From Clostridia bacterium (lineage in GTDB: Bacteria > Bacillota > Clostridia > TANB77 > CAG-508), in contig JAFXPH010000002.1 in assembly GCA_017528085.1 (NCBI GenBank), positions 209,071-273,070 on the forward strand: a stretch of DNA of 64,000 nt. Reading direction: 5' to 3'. Shown here one piece after another: positions 7,825 to 16,473 of this stretch. A model generated the notes under the pieces. That model ran no database searches, was not told the DNA's origin, and saw only the letters and a program-made list of their open reading frames with translations. Within the stretch, counting starts at the first letter, position 1. Each line of letters opens with the position of its first letter. The position numbers and the translations under genes were made by a program.

Positions 7825-9621
7825 TTAGTCCTCCTTATAAATTTTTTCTAATTCTTCAGAAGATACAAGCTCAAATCCTGTATCTTCCATATTAATTTTA
7901 GTTTCTTGCTTTTCAAATGTTTGTCCTTCATAATTTAAAGTAATTATTCCTTTATCCTTATTTACTTTTCCATGTATATACTCTTTTCCTTTTCCAAGTG
8001 ATGTTTTATCTAAATCTTTTGACTTAAATATATTAAATTTAAAGTCCATAACAGGTCTTTCACCCTTTAATAAAAATATTGCTTTTTTATTATCTAATAG
8101 TCTTACTTCTGAGGCTTGCATAAGTTCTCTTCCTTGTACTTGATGATTAGTAGAAAAACCACCTCTTGATCCACTTGATTTACTATCAGATAGAGTATCT
8201 ATTGTTTCTTTACCAATTATTTTAGATATGTATTCATGTGTATACTGTTCATTTCCTCCAAGATATAAAAATTCATCACAGTTACCTGTAATTATTTCCC
8301 ATATCTTTTCATATTTTTTAGATATTTGAGATAGTCCTTGAAGAATAATCGAAACTGAAATTCCTCTACTTCTCATAGTTGCTACTTTCCTTTCAAAATC
8401 TTTTGGTATAGAAACATTTGCAAACTCGTCCATAATAAATTCTACTGGCACAGGAAGTCTTCCTCCATATTCATAGTCTGCTAAATCATATAAAACTTGA
8501 AACATTTGAGTGTAAAGAGTTGTCATTAAAAAATCCATAGAGCTATCAGCATCCGAGATAATTGCATAAATAGCTACCTTTTTTCTTCCAAGTGATTTTA
8601 AATCTAGCTCATCAGTCATAGTAAGTTTAATAATATCTTCATCATTAAAATCTTTAAGTTTACTAGCTAAAGTTATTGCTACTGATTTCATAGTTTTGCT
8701 AGCCGCAATCCTATAATTCTTATAATATATTACTGCAGGGTGATTTGGATTAATTAATGCTAGTCTATTAATTAATATTTCTAATGCACTTTCATAATTT
8801 TCGTCATCCCCATTTATTGCACCTGCTCTAATTAGTTCTGGAATTAAACCTGGATTTCTTTCATATTCAGGAGCTTCATCTCTAATTAAATAAACTAGTG
8901 ACATTAAAAACATTTTAGCTGCCTCGTCCCAAAAAGGATCTGTAGATTTATTATCTCCTTCATTAAGACTTGTAAATAAATTTTCAACTAGTCTTGCTAC
9001 ATCTCGATTAGTGTTTAAATAGTTAAATGGATTATAACAATGACTTAAATTGGGATGTACTAAATCTAAAACTTTTATTTCATAGCCTTTTGATTCTAAA
9101 TATGTACCTGTCATTCTTAATATTTCGCCTTTAGGATCTAATACAAAATAAGATGAATTTGCTTGAAGCAAATTGGGAACTACATAGAATAAAGTTTTAC
9201 CAGAGCCCGATCCACCAACTACAATTGTGTTTAAATTTCTTTTATGTTTTTTAGTATTAAGTCCGATTCTTATATTTTGAGTCATTATTTTGTTTCCTTC
9301 TTTAGGATTATCACTGTACTTTTTATTTAGGCTATATACATTTCCCCATTTAGCAGATCCATGTTCTTCATTTATTCTATAATTCCTTTTGGAAGAATCG
9401 TAAACAGCTATACAAAGTAGATATATACCAATTAATATTAGTATTGTTTTAATACTGTTTTCATTAAAAGATAGCATAAAAGGATTTTCCATTGATATAG
9501 AAAATCCTTTTACAATTTCTACTAGTCCACCATTTATGTATGGACTTATTATTAAGCCAAGCCATATACATGGAATGATTCCAAATAAGTATAATATTTT
9601 TAAATCTCTAGAATCATTCAT
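7825..9621 (-). CDS. virD4: VirD4/TraG type IV coupling protein
   Basis: Couples the relaxase-DNA complex to the transfer channel. 598 residues. Two N-terminal membrane segments (about 8-26 and 55-75) are followed by the Walker A motif GGSGSGKT near residue 138 and the Walker B stretch VEFIMDEFANV near 395, the TraG/VirD4 signature. The ATG overlaps the stop of the PcfB gene, and an AAGGAGG stands some 13 bases upstream. Order relaxase-pcfB-virD4-pilin matches Tn1549/CTn-type elements. Confidence 0.95.
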   Translation of the reverse strand: MNDSRDLKILYLFGIIPCIWLGLIISPYINGGLVEIVKGFSISMENPFMLSFNENSIKTILILIGIYLLCIAVYDSSKRNYRINEEHGSAKWGNVYSLNKKYSDNPKEGNKIMTQNIRIGLNTKKHKRNLNTIVVGGSGSGKTLFYVVPNLLQANSSYFVLDPKGEILRMTGTYLESKGYEIKVLDLVHPNLSHCYNPFNYLNTNRDVARLVENLFTSLNEGDNKSTDPFWDEAAKMFLMSLVYLIRDEAPEYERNPGLIPELIRAGAINGDDENYESALEILINRLALINPNHPAVIYYKNYRIAASKTMKSVAITLASKLKDFNDEDIIKLTMTDELDLKSLGRKKVAIYAIISDADSSMDFLMTTLYTQMFQVLYDLADYEYGGRLPVPVEFIMDEFANVSIPKDFERKVATMRSRGISVSIILQGLSQISKKYEKIWEIITGNCDEFLYLGGNEQYTHEYISKIIGKETIDTLSDSKSSGSRGGFSTNHQVQGRELMQASEVRLLDNKKAIFLLKGERPVMDFKFNIFKSKDLDKTSLGKGKEYIHGKVNKDKGIITLNYEGQTFEKQETKINMEDTGFELVSSEELEKIYKED

Positions 9622-10223
9622 TACAAATTCCTATCCTCCTTCTTCCTTTCTAATACTCTTGTTTTTACAACACCTCCTTTATCATTTGCCATTCCTTTTT
9701 CTATTTCTTCTAATTGTTTTCTTATTGACTTCTTTTCGCCACTATTTTTCACTTCTTTGTCTTTGGACATTTTCAATGAATTTTCTGATGGAAGTTTTTT
9801 GTCCTTTTCTCCCAGGGGGATATTTACTTCTGTTTTTAACTTTCCAACATTTAATGTTTCTAGTTCAAATCTTTCTACTATCCTATTTACTTTGGGAGCA
9901 TCTTCTTCTCTAACTAATATGTCTATCATTCCATCTTTGTCTTCTTTATTAATTAATGCTGAATATAATACTCCATATCTTTTTGCCTCTTTCATAAAAG
10001 TTTGAAGTTCATCTTGCTTTAAAGAAAATACTTTTAGTGATTTACCACTTTTTAAAAGATTTGTAAGTCTTGTTTTTCCTCTAACTTTTGTATTATCTTT
10101 AAGAATTGCATAAATAAGTACTAATAGTTCTTTCGAAGCTTCTCCTGTAATTTTTAAAGTATATTCTGTTCCATCTAAAATCATCTTTGTCATTTGTTCA
10201 GCTGATTCACTTGATACACTCAT
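9621..10223 (-). CDS. PcfB-family (DUF3801) conjugation accessory protein
   Basis: PcfB-like proteins bind the relaxosome and present it to the coupling protein. 200 residues from the ATG at 10223, which has GGAGGG nine bases upstream; a further ATG at 10241 lies inside the relaxase gene. The N-terminal ~130 residues carry the DUF3801 pattern (helical start, then ELLVLIYAILKD, LLKSGKSLKVFSL, AKRYGVLYSAL and EDAPKVNRIVERF). The C-terminal 70 residues are charged and low-complexity. Packed between relaxase and coupling protein genes with overlapping ends. Confidence 0.88.
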   Translation of the reverse strand: MSVSSESAEQMTKMILDGTEYTLKITGEASKELLVLIYAILKDNTKVRGKTRLTNLLKSGKSLKVFSLKQDELQTFMKEAKRYGVLYSALINKEDKDGMIDILVREEDAPKVNRIVERFELETLNVGKLKTEVNIPLGEKDKKLPSENSLKMSKDKEVKNSGEKKSIRKQLEEIEKGMANDKGGVVKTRVLERKKEDRNL

Positions 10224-10225
10224 AA

Positions 10226-11599
10226 CTATTTCTCCCTCCATACAAATTTTTGATTACTTTTATTTAATTCATCTTTTGTTCTTTGAATTTCTCTTACTTG
10301 TTCCTTGATTATTGGAACTCTTTCTTTAATTGAATTTAATACCTTCATCTCCTCTCTTAATATTTTTATTTCATAATTTAAGTCTGATATTTTTTCTGTC
10401 ATATTCTTTTCTTTGTCATTGTTATCTTCTCTTTTTCTTAATCGCCATAGTTTTTCTCTTGCTTCTAAATCAATATTTAATTTTTCTTCTTTCTCTCTTT
10501 GAAAGTCTTCTAAATCTTTAATTGTATTTATTTCATATTTACTTAAAAATTTAGCTTGCTTTGAATACATATTCATTTTAGAAGATTCTTTTTTTATATA
10601 GTGAGATATTCTATTGGTCTTTCTTGAATTAGAATTAGAATATACTTTAAGTAAGAACAGATAATGATAATAAAGAGCTATTAATCCTTGTGGTTTTCTT
10701 CTCGAAACTTTATACTTCTTACTTCTTGAATATTTGGAATTTACTCTTGCCTTTTTTAATTTATAAACCTCTATAAAAGGAACTCTAATTGAATTTTCTT
10801 CTAGTATTCTTTTCTTAATACTTTCTACAGAATATTTTTCTCCAAGAGTCCTCTCAATTCTTATAGGTCTTTTATGATTTTTCTCAGTTAAGCTTATTTT
10901 TCCATATCTCATTGTTACTGTATAATCCATTCTTTTTAGAATATCTTTAAAGTCTTCAAATGAAAAAGCTTGTGAAATAGCTACATCTATATCATTTTTT
11001 ATATACTGATAACTATTCTTTTTTAGGTAATTATTATAAAAATTTTGATAGTTTAAATTACTTCCTTTGCATTTCTTTTCTTTCATAGTTTCTAATCCAT
11101 AACTTTTACAAATACTATTAGATGTATTTCTTAAAATGCTATAACTTTCATGGGTATCGTAATACTTTTTTCCATCTACAAAAGATACTGAATTTACTAT
11201 TATGTGATTATGATAATGTTTTGTATTTGTATGTGTAGCTACTACTACTTCAAATCTTGATCCAAATACTTCTTCAGCAAATTCCACACCAATCTTATGT
11301 GCCAATTCAGGTGTTACTTCTTTTTCATTATAAGAATGAATTATATGGTAAGCTAAAATTCCATCTTTTTTTCCATAAGATTCTTTAGTATTCATCATTG
11401 TTTCATTAGCATTTTCTGGAAAGCAATTTATACCAGTAACAAAATATTTACCATTTGTTTTATAATCATTTTCTATATATTCAAGTGCATTATTTAAGTA
11501 ACTTCCAAACTCTTTATTTTCAGTTTTTTCTTTATCTGTAATGTAATTAATAGCAGAGTTTATTCTTTTCTTGATTGGTTTGATTTTTATTATTGCCAT
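10226..11599 (-). CDS. MobP-type relaxase (relaxase/mobilization nuclease)
   Basis: Nicks the element at oriT and pilots the strand into the recipient. 457 residues. Motif I shows Tyr20 in SAINYITDKEKT as a candidate catalytic residue. The three-histidine metal site is H123, H130 and H132 in THTNTKHYHNHIIVNS. The C-terminal 180 residues are a long charged, coiled-coil-like helix region. GGAGGTGAC lies seven bases before the ATG. Upstream are a hairpin and mobC. The family (PF03432) is clear; the exact MOB subclass is inferred. Confidence 0.93.
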   Translation of the reverse strand: MAIIKIKPIKKRINSAINYITDKEKTENKEFGSYLNNALEYIENDYKTNGKYFVTGINCFPENANETMMNTKESYGKKDGILAYHIIHSYNEKEVTPELAHKIGVEFAEEVFGSRFEVVVATHTNTKHYHNHIIVNSVSFVDGKKYYDTHESYSILRNTSNSICKSYGLETMKEKKCKGSNLNYQNFYNNYLKKNSYQYIKNDIDVAISQAFSFEDFKDILKRMDYTVTMRYGKISLTEKNHKRPIRIERTLGEKYSVESIKKRILEENSIRVPFIEVYKLKKARVNSKYSRSKKYKVSRRKPQGLIALYYHYLFLLKVYSNSNSRKTNRISHYIKKESSKMNMYSKQAKFLSKYEINTIKDLEDFQREKEEKLNIDLEAREKLWRLRKREDNNDKEKNMTEKISDLNYEIKILREEMKVLNSIKERVPIIKEQVREIQRTKDELNKSNQKFVWREK

Positions 11600-11626
11600 C
11601 TAAAAGTCACCTCCAAAAATAAATTT

Positions 11627-11648
11627 GAGGCAGAAATTATTCTGCCTC
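11627..11648 (-). terminator. Hairpin between mobC and relaxase
   Basis: Perfect 9-bp stem GAGGCAGAA / TTCTGCCTC with a four-base loop, followed on the minus strand by AAATTTATTTTT and then the relaxase ribosome binding site. It resembles an attenuator controlling relaxase level. Confidence 0.65.
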
Positions 11649-11652
11649 GCAT

Positions 11653-11967
11653 TTATAAATACCTTGCTTTAATTAAAGCAATAAACTCTCCCCATCTTTT
11701 AGCTTCATCTTTATAATAATCACTATCTATTTCATTTAAGTAATACGATTTTTCATATATTTGATTTAAGGTGTTTTGAATATCTTGCATTTTTTTCATC
11801 AATATATAAAATTCTTCATCAGGTTTTTCTTGAATCTTCTTTTCTAAAATTAATTTTCTGATAAATTCAGATAATGATAAACTAGTTTTTTGGAGTTTAT
11901 TATTTAGTATTTTTAATTCATTATTATTTAGCATAACAGCTATTCTATTATTTCGTTTTCTTCCCAT
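11653..11967 (-). CDS. MobC-like relaxosome accessory protein
   Basis: 104 residues from the ATG at 11967 (GGAGG about seven bases upstream). The start is very basic (MGRKRNNRIAVMLNNNEL), followed by LSEFIRKLILEKK, the ribbon-helix-helix pattern of MobC/plasmid mobilization relaxosome proteins that bind oriT and help the relaxase. The C-terminal half is helical. Directly upstream of the relaxase, which supports the role. An earlier in-frame start at 12000 would run through the ribosome binding site and the GGGGC hairpin, so I reject it. Confidence 0.8.
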   Translation of the reverse strand: MGRKRNNRIAVMLNNNELKILNNKLQKTSLSLSEFIRKLILEKKIQEKPDEEFYILMKKMQDIQNTLNQIYEKSYYLNEIDSDYYKDEAKRWGEFIALIKARYL

Positions 11968-11979
11968 TGCACATTTCCT

Positions 11980-12101
11980 CCTTTTTGGGGATTGGGGCAT
12001 AGCCCCATAATAAATAAAAGAGCTCTTCTTTTATTTAGAATTTCGTTTCAACAAATTCAGTACTTGCTATTACAATAATTCTAAATAGGATAGCCCTTAA
12101 T
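11980..12101 (-). other. Candidate oriT region
   Basis: The ~120 bases upstream of mobC are rich in inverted repeats: GGGGC-ATA-GCCCC (11994-12006), AAATAAAAGA / TCTTTTATTT (about 12014-12037) and a wider TTTAGAAT / ATTCTAAA pair enclosing ~40 bases. Relaxase binding sites normally lie near mobC, so this is the best oriT candidate in the element. I cannot identify a nic sequence. The second repeat could instead be a terminator for the upstream DUF3848 genes. Confidence 0.35.
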
Positions 12102-12491
12102 TTATCTAATTTCATTCCCCTTATCTCTGTTTTCTTTTGATTTTTGTACTAGATAATTTACATATCTTTCTATTGAATAACCTAATAACTCATTAAAGTT
12201 TCCATCTGAAGTTAGCCACTCATTATATAGTCCATCTAATAAATCTTCTTCATTTAGCATCAATTTGTATTTTTCATCTGTGTAATCATTCTCTTCAACT
12301 ATATAAACTATTTCTTCTTTAGCCACTTTTTCATATGATTTATCTACTATTTCTTCAGGTGAAAGTTTATATAGCTCTCTTATAAAATCGTTATATTCAT
12401 TTACTATTTTTATTGATAGTTTATCTTTTAAACTATACTTTCCATCATCTCTATCGGAGATTGCATAAAATTGCATATTAGTATCTAACAT
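12102..12491 (-). CDS. DUF3848-family protein (second of a pair)
   Basis: 129 residues from the ATG at 12491, with GAGGTGATT upstream. Pattern: EYNDFIRELYKLSPEEIVDKSYEK, KEEIVYIVEEND, ...YKLMLNEEDLLDGLYNEWL, which matches the helical DUF3848 family common in conjugative elements of Clostridia. Function unknown. It is a diverged paralogue of the gene just upstream (12503-12889). Confidence 0.75.
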   Translation of the reverse strand: MLDTNMQFYAISDRDDGKYSLKDKLSIKIVNEYNDFIRELYKLSPEEIVDKSYEKVAKEEIVYIVEENDYTDEKYKLMLNEEDLLDGLYNEWLTSDGNFNELLGYSIERYVNYLVQKSKENRDKGNEIR

Positions 12492-12502
12492 ACAAATCAC
12501 CT

Positions 12503-12889
12503 CTACTCTCTTTCCATATCTTTTTCATTTCTTCTAGGATCATTTCTTAAATCTTTAAGTGTATCTTTAAATGCTAATTCTAATAAAGAATCTGATTTGT
12601 TTTTTCTGTAATAAAGTACATCCATATAAAAACTGCCAAGTATTCTTTCTCTTTCAAGCATTAGTTTATATTCTTCATCAGTAAATTCTGCATGTTTAAG
12701 AAATTCAACCATTTCTTCTTTACATGTTTTTTCACATGCGTTACTTACGATTTCATTAGGATACATTTGATACAAAGAATCAATAAAGGTATTATACTCA
12801 TCTGTTGCTCTTTGCAAAACTTGTATTCTTAAATCGTCTTTTCCATATTTTTCCATATTCAATTCTTCTAATTTATTTTTATCTCTCAT
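12503..12889 (-). CDS. DUF3848-family protein (first of a pair)
   Basis: 128 residues from the ATG at 12889, which has GGAGTGATTTTT before it. It shares the layout of the next gene: EYNTFIDSLYQMYPNEIVSNACEK, KEEMVEFLKHAEFTDEEYKLML, GSFYMDVLYY. All-helical, acidic, no cysteine pattern. The two copies lie head to tail, only about a dozen bases apart, indicating tandem duplication and divergence. Role in the element unknown. Confidence 0.73.
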   Translation of the reverse strand: MRDKNKLEELNMEKYGKDDLRIQVLQRATDEYNTFIDSLYQMYPNEIVSNACEKTCKEEMVEFLKHAEFTDEEYKLMLERERILGSFYMDVLYYRKNKSDSLLELAFKDTLKDLRNDPRRNEKDMERE

Positions 12890-12900
12890 AAAAATCACTC

Positions 12901-14253
12901 CTATTCTATTTCTATATTTTCTTTATCTTTCTCTTGTATATTCTTATCTTTTGAATCTTTATAAACATATGTAAATGATCTTTCTTTTAAATCTTTTTTA
13001 TATTTTTCTATTTCCTCTTTGGTTAAACTTTTGAAATCTCCATTTTCATAATCGTCTCCGATAATGAAAAAATCTCCCGCAATATAGTCATACTCAAAAA
13101 CTACATTTGGGAGATAATTCATAAGCTTTCCTTCTTCATTACAAACTAGCAGGACATCATAATATGGAACGACTTCTATAAGTCCACCTACTAATCGTTG
13201 TTTGGCTTCTAAAGTATTTTCTATTTCCATTTCAATTGGATCTTTGCCAACTTTTTTATACAGTACAGTTATTTTATCTTCTCTCATATATTTTTCCTCA
13301 CTTTCATTAAGATTCTTTAACCTATCATAAAGAGTATTATCAAATAAATCATAATCACTCGTACTTTCAATTCCTTTATAGGATTCCTTAGATAGGTCAT
13401 CAAAGTATATGACATCTTTAAGTGTTCCATATTCTAAATGCTCATGCGATTTCTTATACACTTCTTCACTCTCAGTTCCAATAAATACCCTTGTTGCTCC
13501 ATGTTCTCTTGCAATATTCCTAAAATATCCTCTTAATTCATCTTTTGACTGATTAAACATTCTATTTGGAATATCTAGTATCATACGAACTTTAGAATCT
13601 GCAGAAGTTAATATTGCTGTTGAGTATTCTTTTGAATTTGATATTGTTTTTAATACTGCAATTAATTTATCTCTTGAAGTAATTGCAATATCCTTATAAT
13701 CAGTTTTAATTAGCTTTGTTTCCATTACTTTAAGTTCTGCAGTATCTATTCTCTCTTCTTTAGGAAAATTAAAATCTAAGGCATCCTCTTTCGTAATAAA
13801 GGAATATTTATCTGAACATCCAAGTACTACATGACCTAAAAATCCATCTACATTTTCAGATATTATTTGAGTAACAATTAAATCTTGTAAAGAAGGAGTT
13901 GCTTTAGGACTGCTATGATTATGAACTAAGTAATATCCTTTAGCATTTAACCTTCTAATTCTACTCCTGATTTTCTCATACTCTTTAAAATAATTAACTT
14001 TATCTTTATTGCTTTTCTTGAATAAATAAACTGTGTTAGGAATTCTATTTGTAAATGCTTCTTGTCCAACTATTTTAGAATCTTTAACATAGATAATCCT
14101 AAATGTTTCGTATTTAGGGTTTCTATATATGTCACACAGAGTTGCTAAATCTTCTTTTGTATCTATTTGCATACCGTTTAAACTTACTATCTTTTCAAAT
14201 TTGTAGTCCATATCTTTAAGTTTATCAAAAATAACTTTCGTGTTCTTATCCAT
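12901..14253 (-). CDS. RadC-like JAB/MPN-domain protein of the element
   Basis: 450 residues. Residues 111-124 (HNHSSPKATPSLQD) form a complete JAMM metal-binding motif: H111, H113, S121 and D124 in the canonical HxHx7Sx2D spacing. The preceding strand YYLV and the following region VDGFLGHVVLGCSDKYSF fit a RadC-type JAB fold. The C-terminal ~300 residues are less familiar; one part (about 195-260, STAILTSADSKVRMILDIPNR) may be a second alpha/beta domain. RadC-like proteins are frequent in conjugative elements and phages; a role in DNA processing or anti-restriction is only inference. AAAAGGAGG precedes the ATG. Confidence 0.8.
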   Translation of the reverse strand: MDKNTKVIFDKLKDMDYKFEKIVSLNGMQIDTKEDLATLCDIYRNPKYETFRIIYVKDSKIVGQEAFTNRIPNTVYLFKKSNKDKVNYFKEYEKIRSRIRRLNAKGYYLVHNHSSPKATPSLQDLIVTQIISENVDGFLGHVVLGCSDKYSFITKEDALDFNFPKEERIDTAELKVMETKLIKTDYKDIAITSRDKLIAVLKTISNSKEYSTAILTSADSKVRMILDIPNRMFNQSKDELRGYFRNIAREHGATRVFIGTESEEVYKKSHEHLEYGTLKDVIYFDDLSKESYKGIESTSDYDLFDNTLYDRLKNLNESEEKYMREDKITVLYKKVGKDPIEMEIENTLEAKQRLVGGLIEVVPYYDVLLVCNEEGKLMNYLPNVVFEYDYIAGDFFIIGDDYENGDFKSLTKEEIEKYKKDLKERSFTYVYKDSKDKNIQEKDKENIEIE

Positions 14254-14280
14254 AGCTTCTTCCTCCTTTTCTTATAAATT

Positions 14281-14445
14281 CTAATCATTTCTAGGTATTA
14301 AGTTAAAACTAGTATGTGATAACCCATTCATTTCTTCAATTTTTCTTACTTGCTTAAAAGCATCCTTTAATGATGTCGCATTTAGTTCTGGAACTACTAT
14401 TTTTCCTCCTTTTGGATTTTCAATTTCTAATCTAAATTTATACAT
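14281..14445 (-). CDS. Small ICE protein, 54 residues
   Basis: A short ORF starting MYKFRLEIENPKGGKIVV and ending SFNLIPRND. The ATG at 14445 is preceded by an excellent AAAGGAGGACAAGTCT. The protein looks like a small alpha/beta domain (two strands then helix DAFKQVRKIEEMNG). No family recognised. It is the gene between the HTH protein and the RadC-like protein, same strand. The strong ribosome binding site and sensible codon use make it real in my view. Confidence 0.65.
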   Translation of the reverse strand: MYKFRLEIENPKGGKIVVPELNATSLKDAFKQVRKIEEMNGLSHTSFNLIPRND

Positions 14446-14515
14446 AGACTTGTCCTCCTTTAAAAAATTATTTCACTATTATTATATTGTCGAAAAAAAA
14501 TTTTATTAGATTTTT

Positions 14516-14962
14516 TTAATTTTCGTAAAGCAATTCAAGTTCATCAGTAGAATAATCTCGTTCATTAAAATTAGTATTTATTTTATTATTATAAATATAT
14601 TTTTTATCACCACTATTTCTAATAGTATTAATGGTACTAATATTAGTAGTATTAATACTATTATTTTTAGTAGTATTACTGTACTTTAGTGGTGAAATAA
14701 TTCTACTTTTAATTTTTTTACTATTTTCAAAATATTGCATATTCACTGATATATAATTTTTAGCTTTTAATGAATTTATTATTCTAGTAGCTGAACTATC
14801 TGATAAGCCAAGTATTTTTATAATTGTTGAATTAGTACAAAAACACTCATTTGATTCCCTACTAATAAAAAGCAAAAATGAATATAGTATTTTTTCTTCA
14901 AACGAGAGTTTATTATCTTTAAGTACTTCAATAGGTATCCATATACCTTTTAACATTTGCAT
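14516..14962 (-). CDS. HTH protein, probable replication-initiation/regulatory protein of the ICE
   Basis: 148 residues from the ATG at 14962 (AAAGGAGGG upstream). Residues ~10-80 (IPIEVLKDNKLSFEEKILYS, CTNSTIIKILGLSDSSATRIINSL, NYISV) form a winged-helix HTH of the HTH_36/RepA type found at the N-terminus of plasmid replication initiators. The C-terminal 60 residues are Asn/Thr/Ile-rich and of low complexity, so a longer catalytic domain is missing. It may act in regulation or as a reduced initiator for the circular form; its place next to a ParB protein supports a maintenance function. Confidence 0.6.
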   Translation of the reverse strand: MQMLKGIWIPIEVLKDNKLSFEEKILYSFLLFISRESNECFCTNSTIIKILGLSDSSATRIINSLKAKNYISVNMQYFENSKKIKSRIISPLKYSNTTKNNSINTTNISTINTIRNSGDKKYIYNNKINTNFNERDYSTDELELLYEN

Positions 14963-14992
14963 TAACACATCCCTCCTTTACAAACAAAAAAA

Positions 14993-15014
14993 GACTAGAT
15001 CTTTCAATCTAGCC
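14993..15014 (-). terminator. Intrinsic terminator
   Basis: Stem GGCTAGAT / ATCTAGTC (read on the minus strand, with one G-U pair) followed by TTTTTTTG. It lies just after the 56-residue gene and upstream of the HTH gene. Confidence 0.7.
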
Positions 15015-15030
15015 AAGTCAAAAAAATATA

Positions 15031-15201
15031 TTATCGTTCTAATATATCAATATATTTCATTATTAGTTCATTGATATAGTCTAAACCTTTACCTTCTTTA
15101 ATCAGGCAATTTCTTAATTCATTTAGACCTTTTATTAGAACTTTTAATTCGCCACTATCGACTTTTATTTTTTTATATCCTTTTGAAAATAATCCAAACA
15201 T
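15031..15201 (-). CDS. Small ICE protein, 56 residues
   Basis: Begins MFGLFSKGYKKIKVDSGEL and ends YIDILER; the ATG at 15201 has AAAAGGAGTGATAGTT before it and the gene is followed directly by an intrinsic terminator. A helical, basic little protein with a hydrophobic start; no family recognised. It stands between the parB-like gene and the HTH gene. The ribosome binding site, the terminator and the same orientation support a real gene. Confidence 0.62.
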   Translation of the reverse strand: MFGLFSKGYKKIKVDSGELKVLIKGLNELRNCLIKEGKGLDYINELIMKYIDILER

Positions 15202-15276
15202 AACTATCACTCCTTTTGAATATATTTTACACGGATATATTAATAAATAAAAATGTGCAAATTTTATTATTGTCTA

Positions 15277-16197
15277 CTATCTTTCTTTATCCCTTTTCTT
15301 ATGTCTTTCATTATGTTCTTCTATACACATAAAAATGAAATCTTCTCTTTCTTGATTACTTTTAATACTTTTAGGAAAAACATTTTCAAATCTTTTTGCA
15401 TTTAGTTTAATCTTTTCAACTTGGTTAGGTTTATCTTGATTTAAAACTTCTTGAATAAGATCAACATTTAATTTGTTTTCTTTCTCGTATAGTTTTAATT
15501 TAATAGCTTGTGCTAAAGATGGAGTAGATAATGTATAGCTCATTGCATTAAGTAGTATATCTTGATTTTCCTCACTTAAATATGATATTTCAACTGCAGG
15601 TCTAAAGCCGATTTTGTTTTCATCAACCATATCTAGTATTTCTGGGATTAAGTAGTTAAGTCGTATATATCTTTGTACCGTTCTTGCACTGTCTCCCATT
15701 TCTTCTCCAACTTTTTCATCACTTCTTAACTTCGTGTCCACTGGTCTCAAAGTTGTATTTTTATTGTCTGTTCCTTCAGTAATTAATTTTACTAATTCTT
15801 CCATTCTGTTATTACTTTGCAAATCTGTCCTTTCTCCTTGATGTCTAATAGCATCTAATTTCATTTTATATGCTCTAGCTTTTTCACTAGGAAGTATATC
15901 TTCTCTTTGGTTCATGTTAGAATCTACCATTAAAATTGTTGCTTCTTCATCTGTTAATTCTCTTATAATGCAAGGCATTTGTTTTAAATCAGCTAATATA
16001 GAAGCTAATTTTCTTCTATGTCCTGATACCATTTCATAAGTACCATCTTCTTTTGGTCTTACAATTGCTGGCATTAAAACTCCACTTTGTTTTATACTTT
16101 GTACTAACTCTTGCATTTTGTCATCATTAACAACTCTAAATGGATGATTCTTAAAGTCCGATATTTTTTCAATGTCGATATTGACTATTTCGTACAT
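15277..16197 (-). CDS. ParB/Spo0J-family DNA-binding protein
   Basis: Binds centromere-like sites and acts in partition or maintenance of the element. 306 residues from the ATG at 16197 (GGAGGTGGTACTAT upstream). The ParB nuclease-like N-domain is clear: IDFK-type start, VVNDDKMQELVQSIKQSGVL, VRPKEDGTYEMVSGHRR (the CTP-binding GxRR-type box) and SNMNQREDILPSEKARAY. An HTH follows around 150-200 (EKVGEEMGDSARTVQRYIRL). No parA gene is present in the element, unusual for a complete partition system. A second GGAGGTGG is found 37 bases further upstream, an odd duplication of the leader. Confidence 0.9.
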   Translation of the reverse strand: MYEIVNIDIEKISDFKNHPFRVVNDDKMQELVQSIKQSGVLMPAIVRPKEDGTYEMVSGHRRKLASILADLKQMPCIIRELTDEEATILMVDSNMNQREDILPSEKARAYKMKLDAIRHQGERTDLQSNNRMEELVKLITEGTDNKNTTLRPVDTKLRSDEKVGEEMGDSARTVQRYIRLNYLIPEILDMVDENKIGFRPAVEISYLSEENQDILLNAMSYTLSTPSLAQAIKLKLYEKENKLNVDLIQEVLNQDKPNQVEKIKLNAKRFENVFPKSIKSNQEREDFIFMCIEEHNERHKKRDKER

Positions 16198-16290
16198 ATA
16201 GTACCACCTCCTTTCTTTTACAAACTTGCAAACCACCTCCTTTCAATTTATAATCTATCTATTAATGGAATTATTTTACAAACAAAAAAA

Positions 16291-16322
16291 GACCTGACTC
16301 AATCTTATTGTTGAATCAGGTC
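16291..16322 (-). terminator. Attenuator-like hairpin upstream of parB
   Basis: Stem of about 12 bp (GACCTGATTCAA pairing with TTGAGTCAGGTC, one mismatch region near the loop) followed on the minus strand by TTTTTTTG. It lies some 95 bases before the parB start, with no gene of the element upstream of it, so it may attenuate parB transcription. Confidence 0.6.
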
Positions 16323-16473
16323 TAAAAATTCTCTATTCAATTATCATTTTTCTAGTCAACAAAAATCATTATGTGGTCTTTTGATGGTGTATAGTCGTTT
16401 TTGTTGATATATTAATAAAAATTAACATTTCTAACCTAATAATTATTTAAAAAAATAAAATTTCAAAGTGGTC

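Noticed and set aside
9536..10005. Plus-strand ORFs opposite virD4 and pcfB
   Set aside because: They are antisense to clearly coding genes with known families; Phe/Leu/Ser-rich runs are typical of antisense frames of Lys/Glu-rich proteins.
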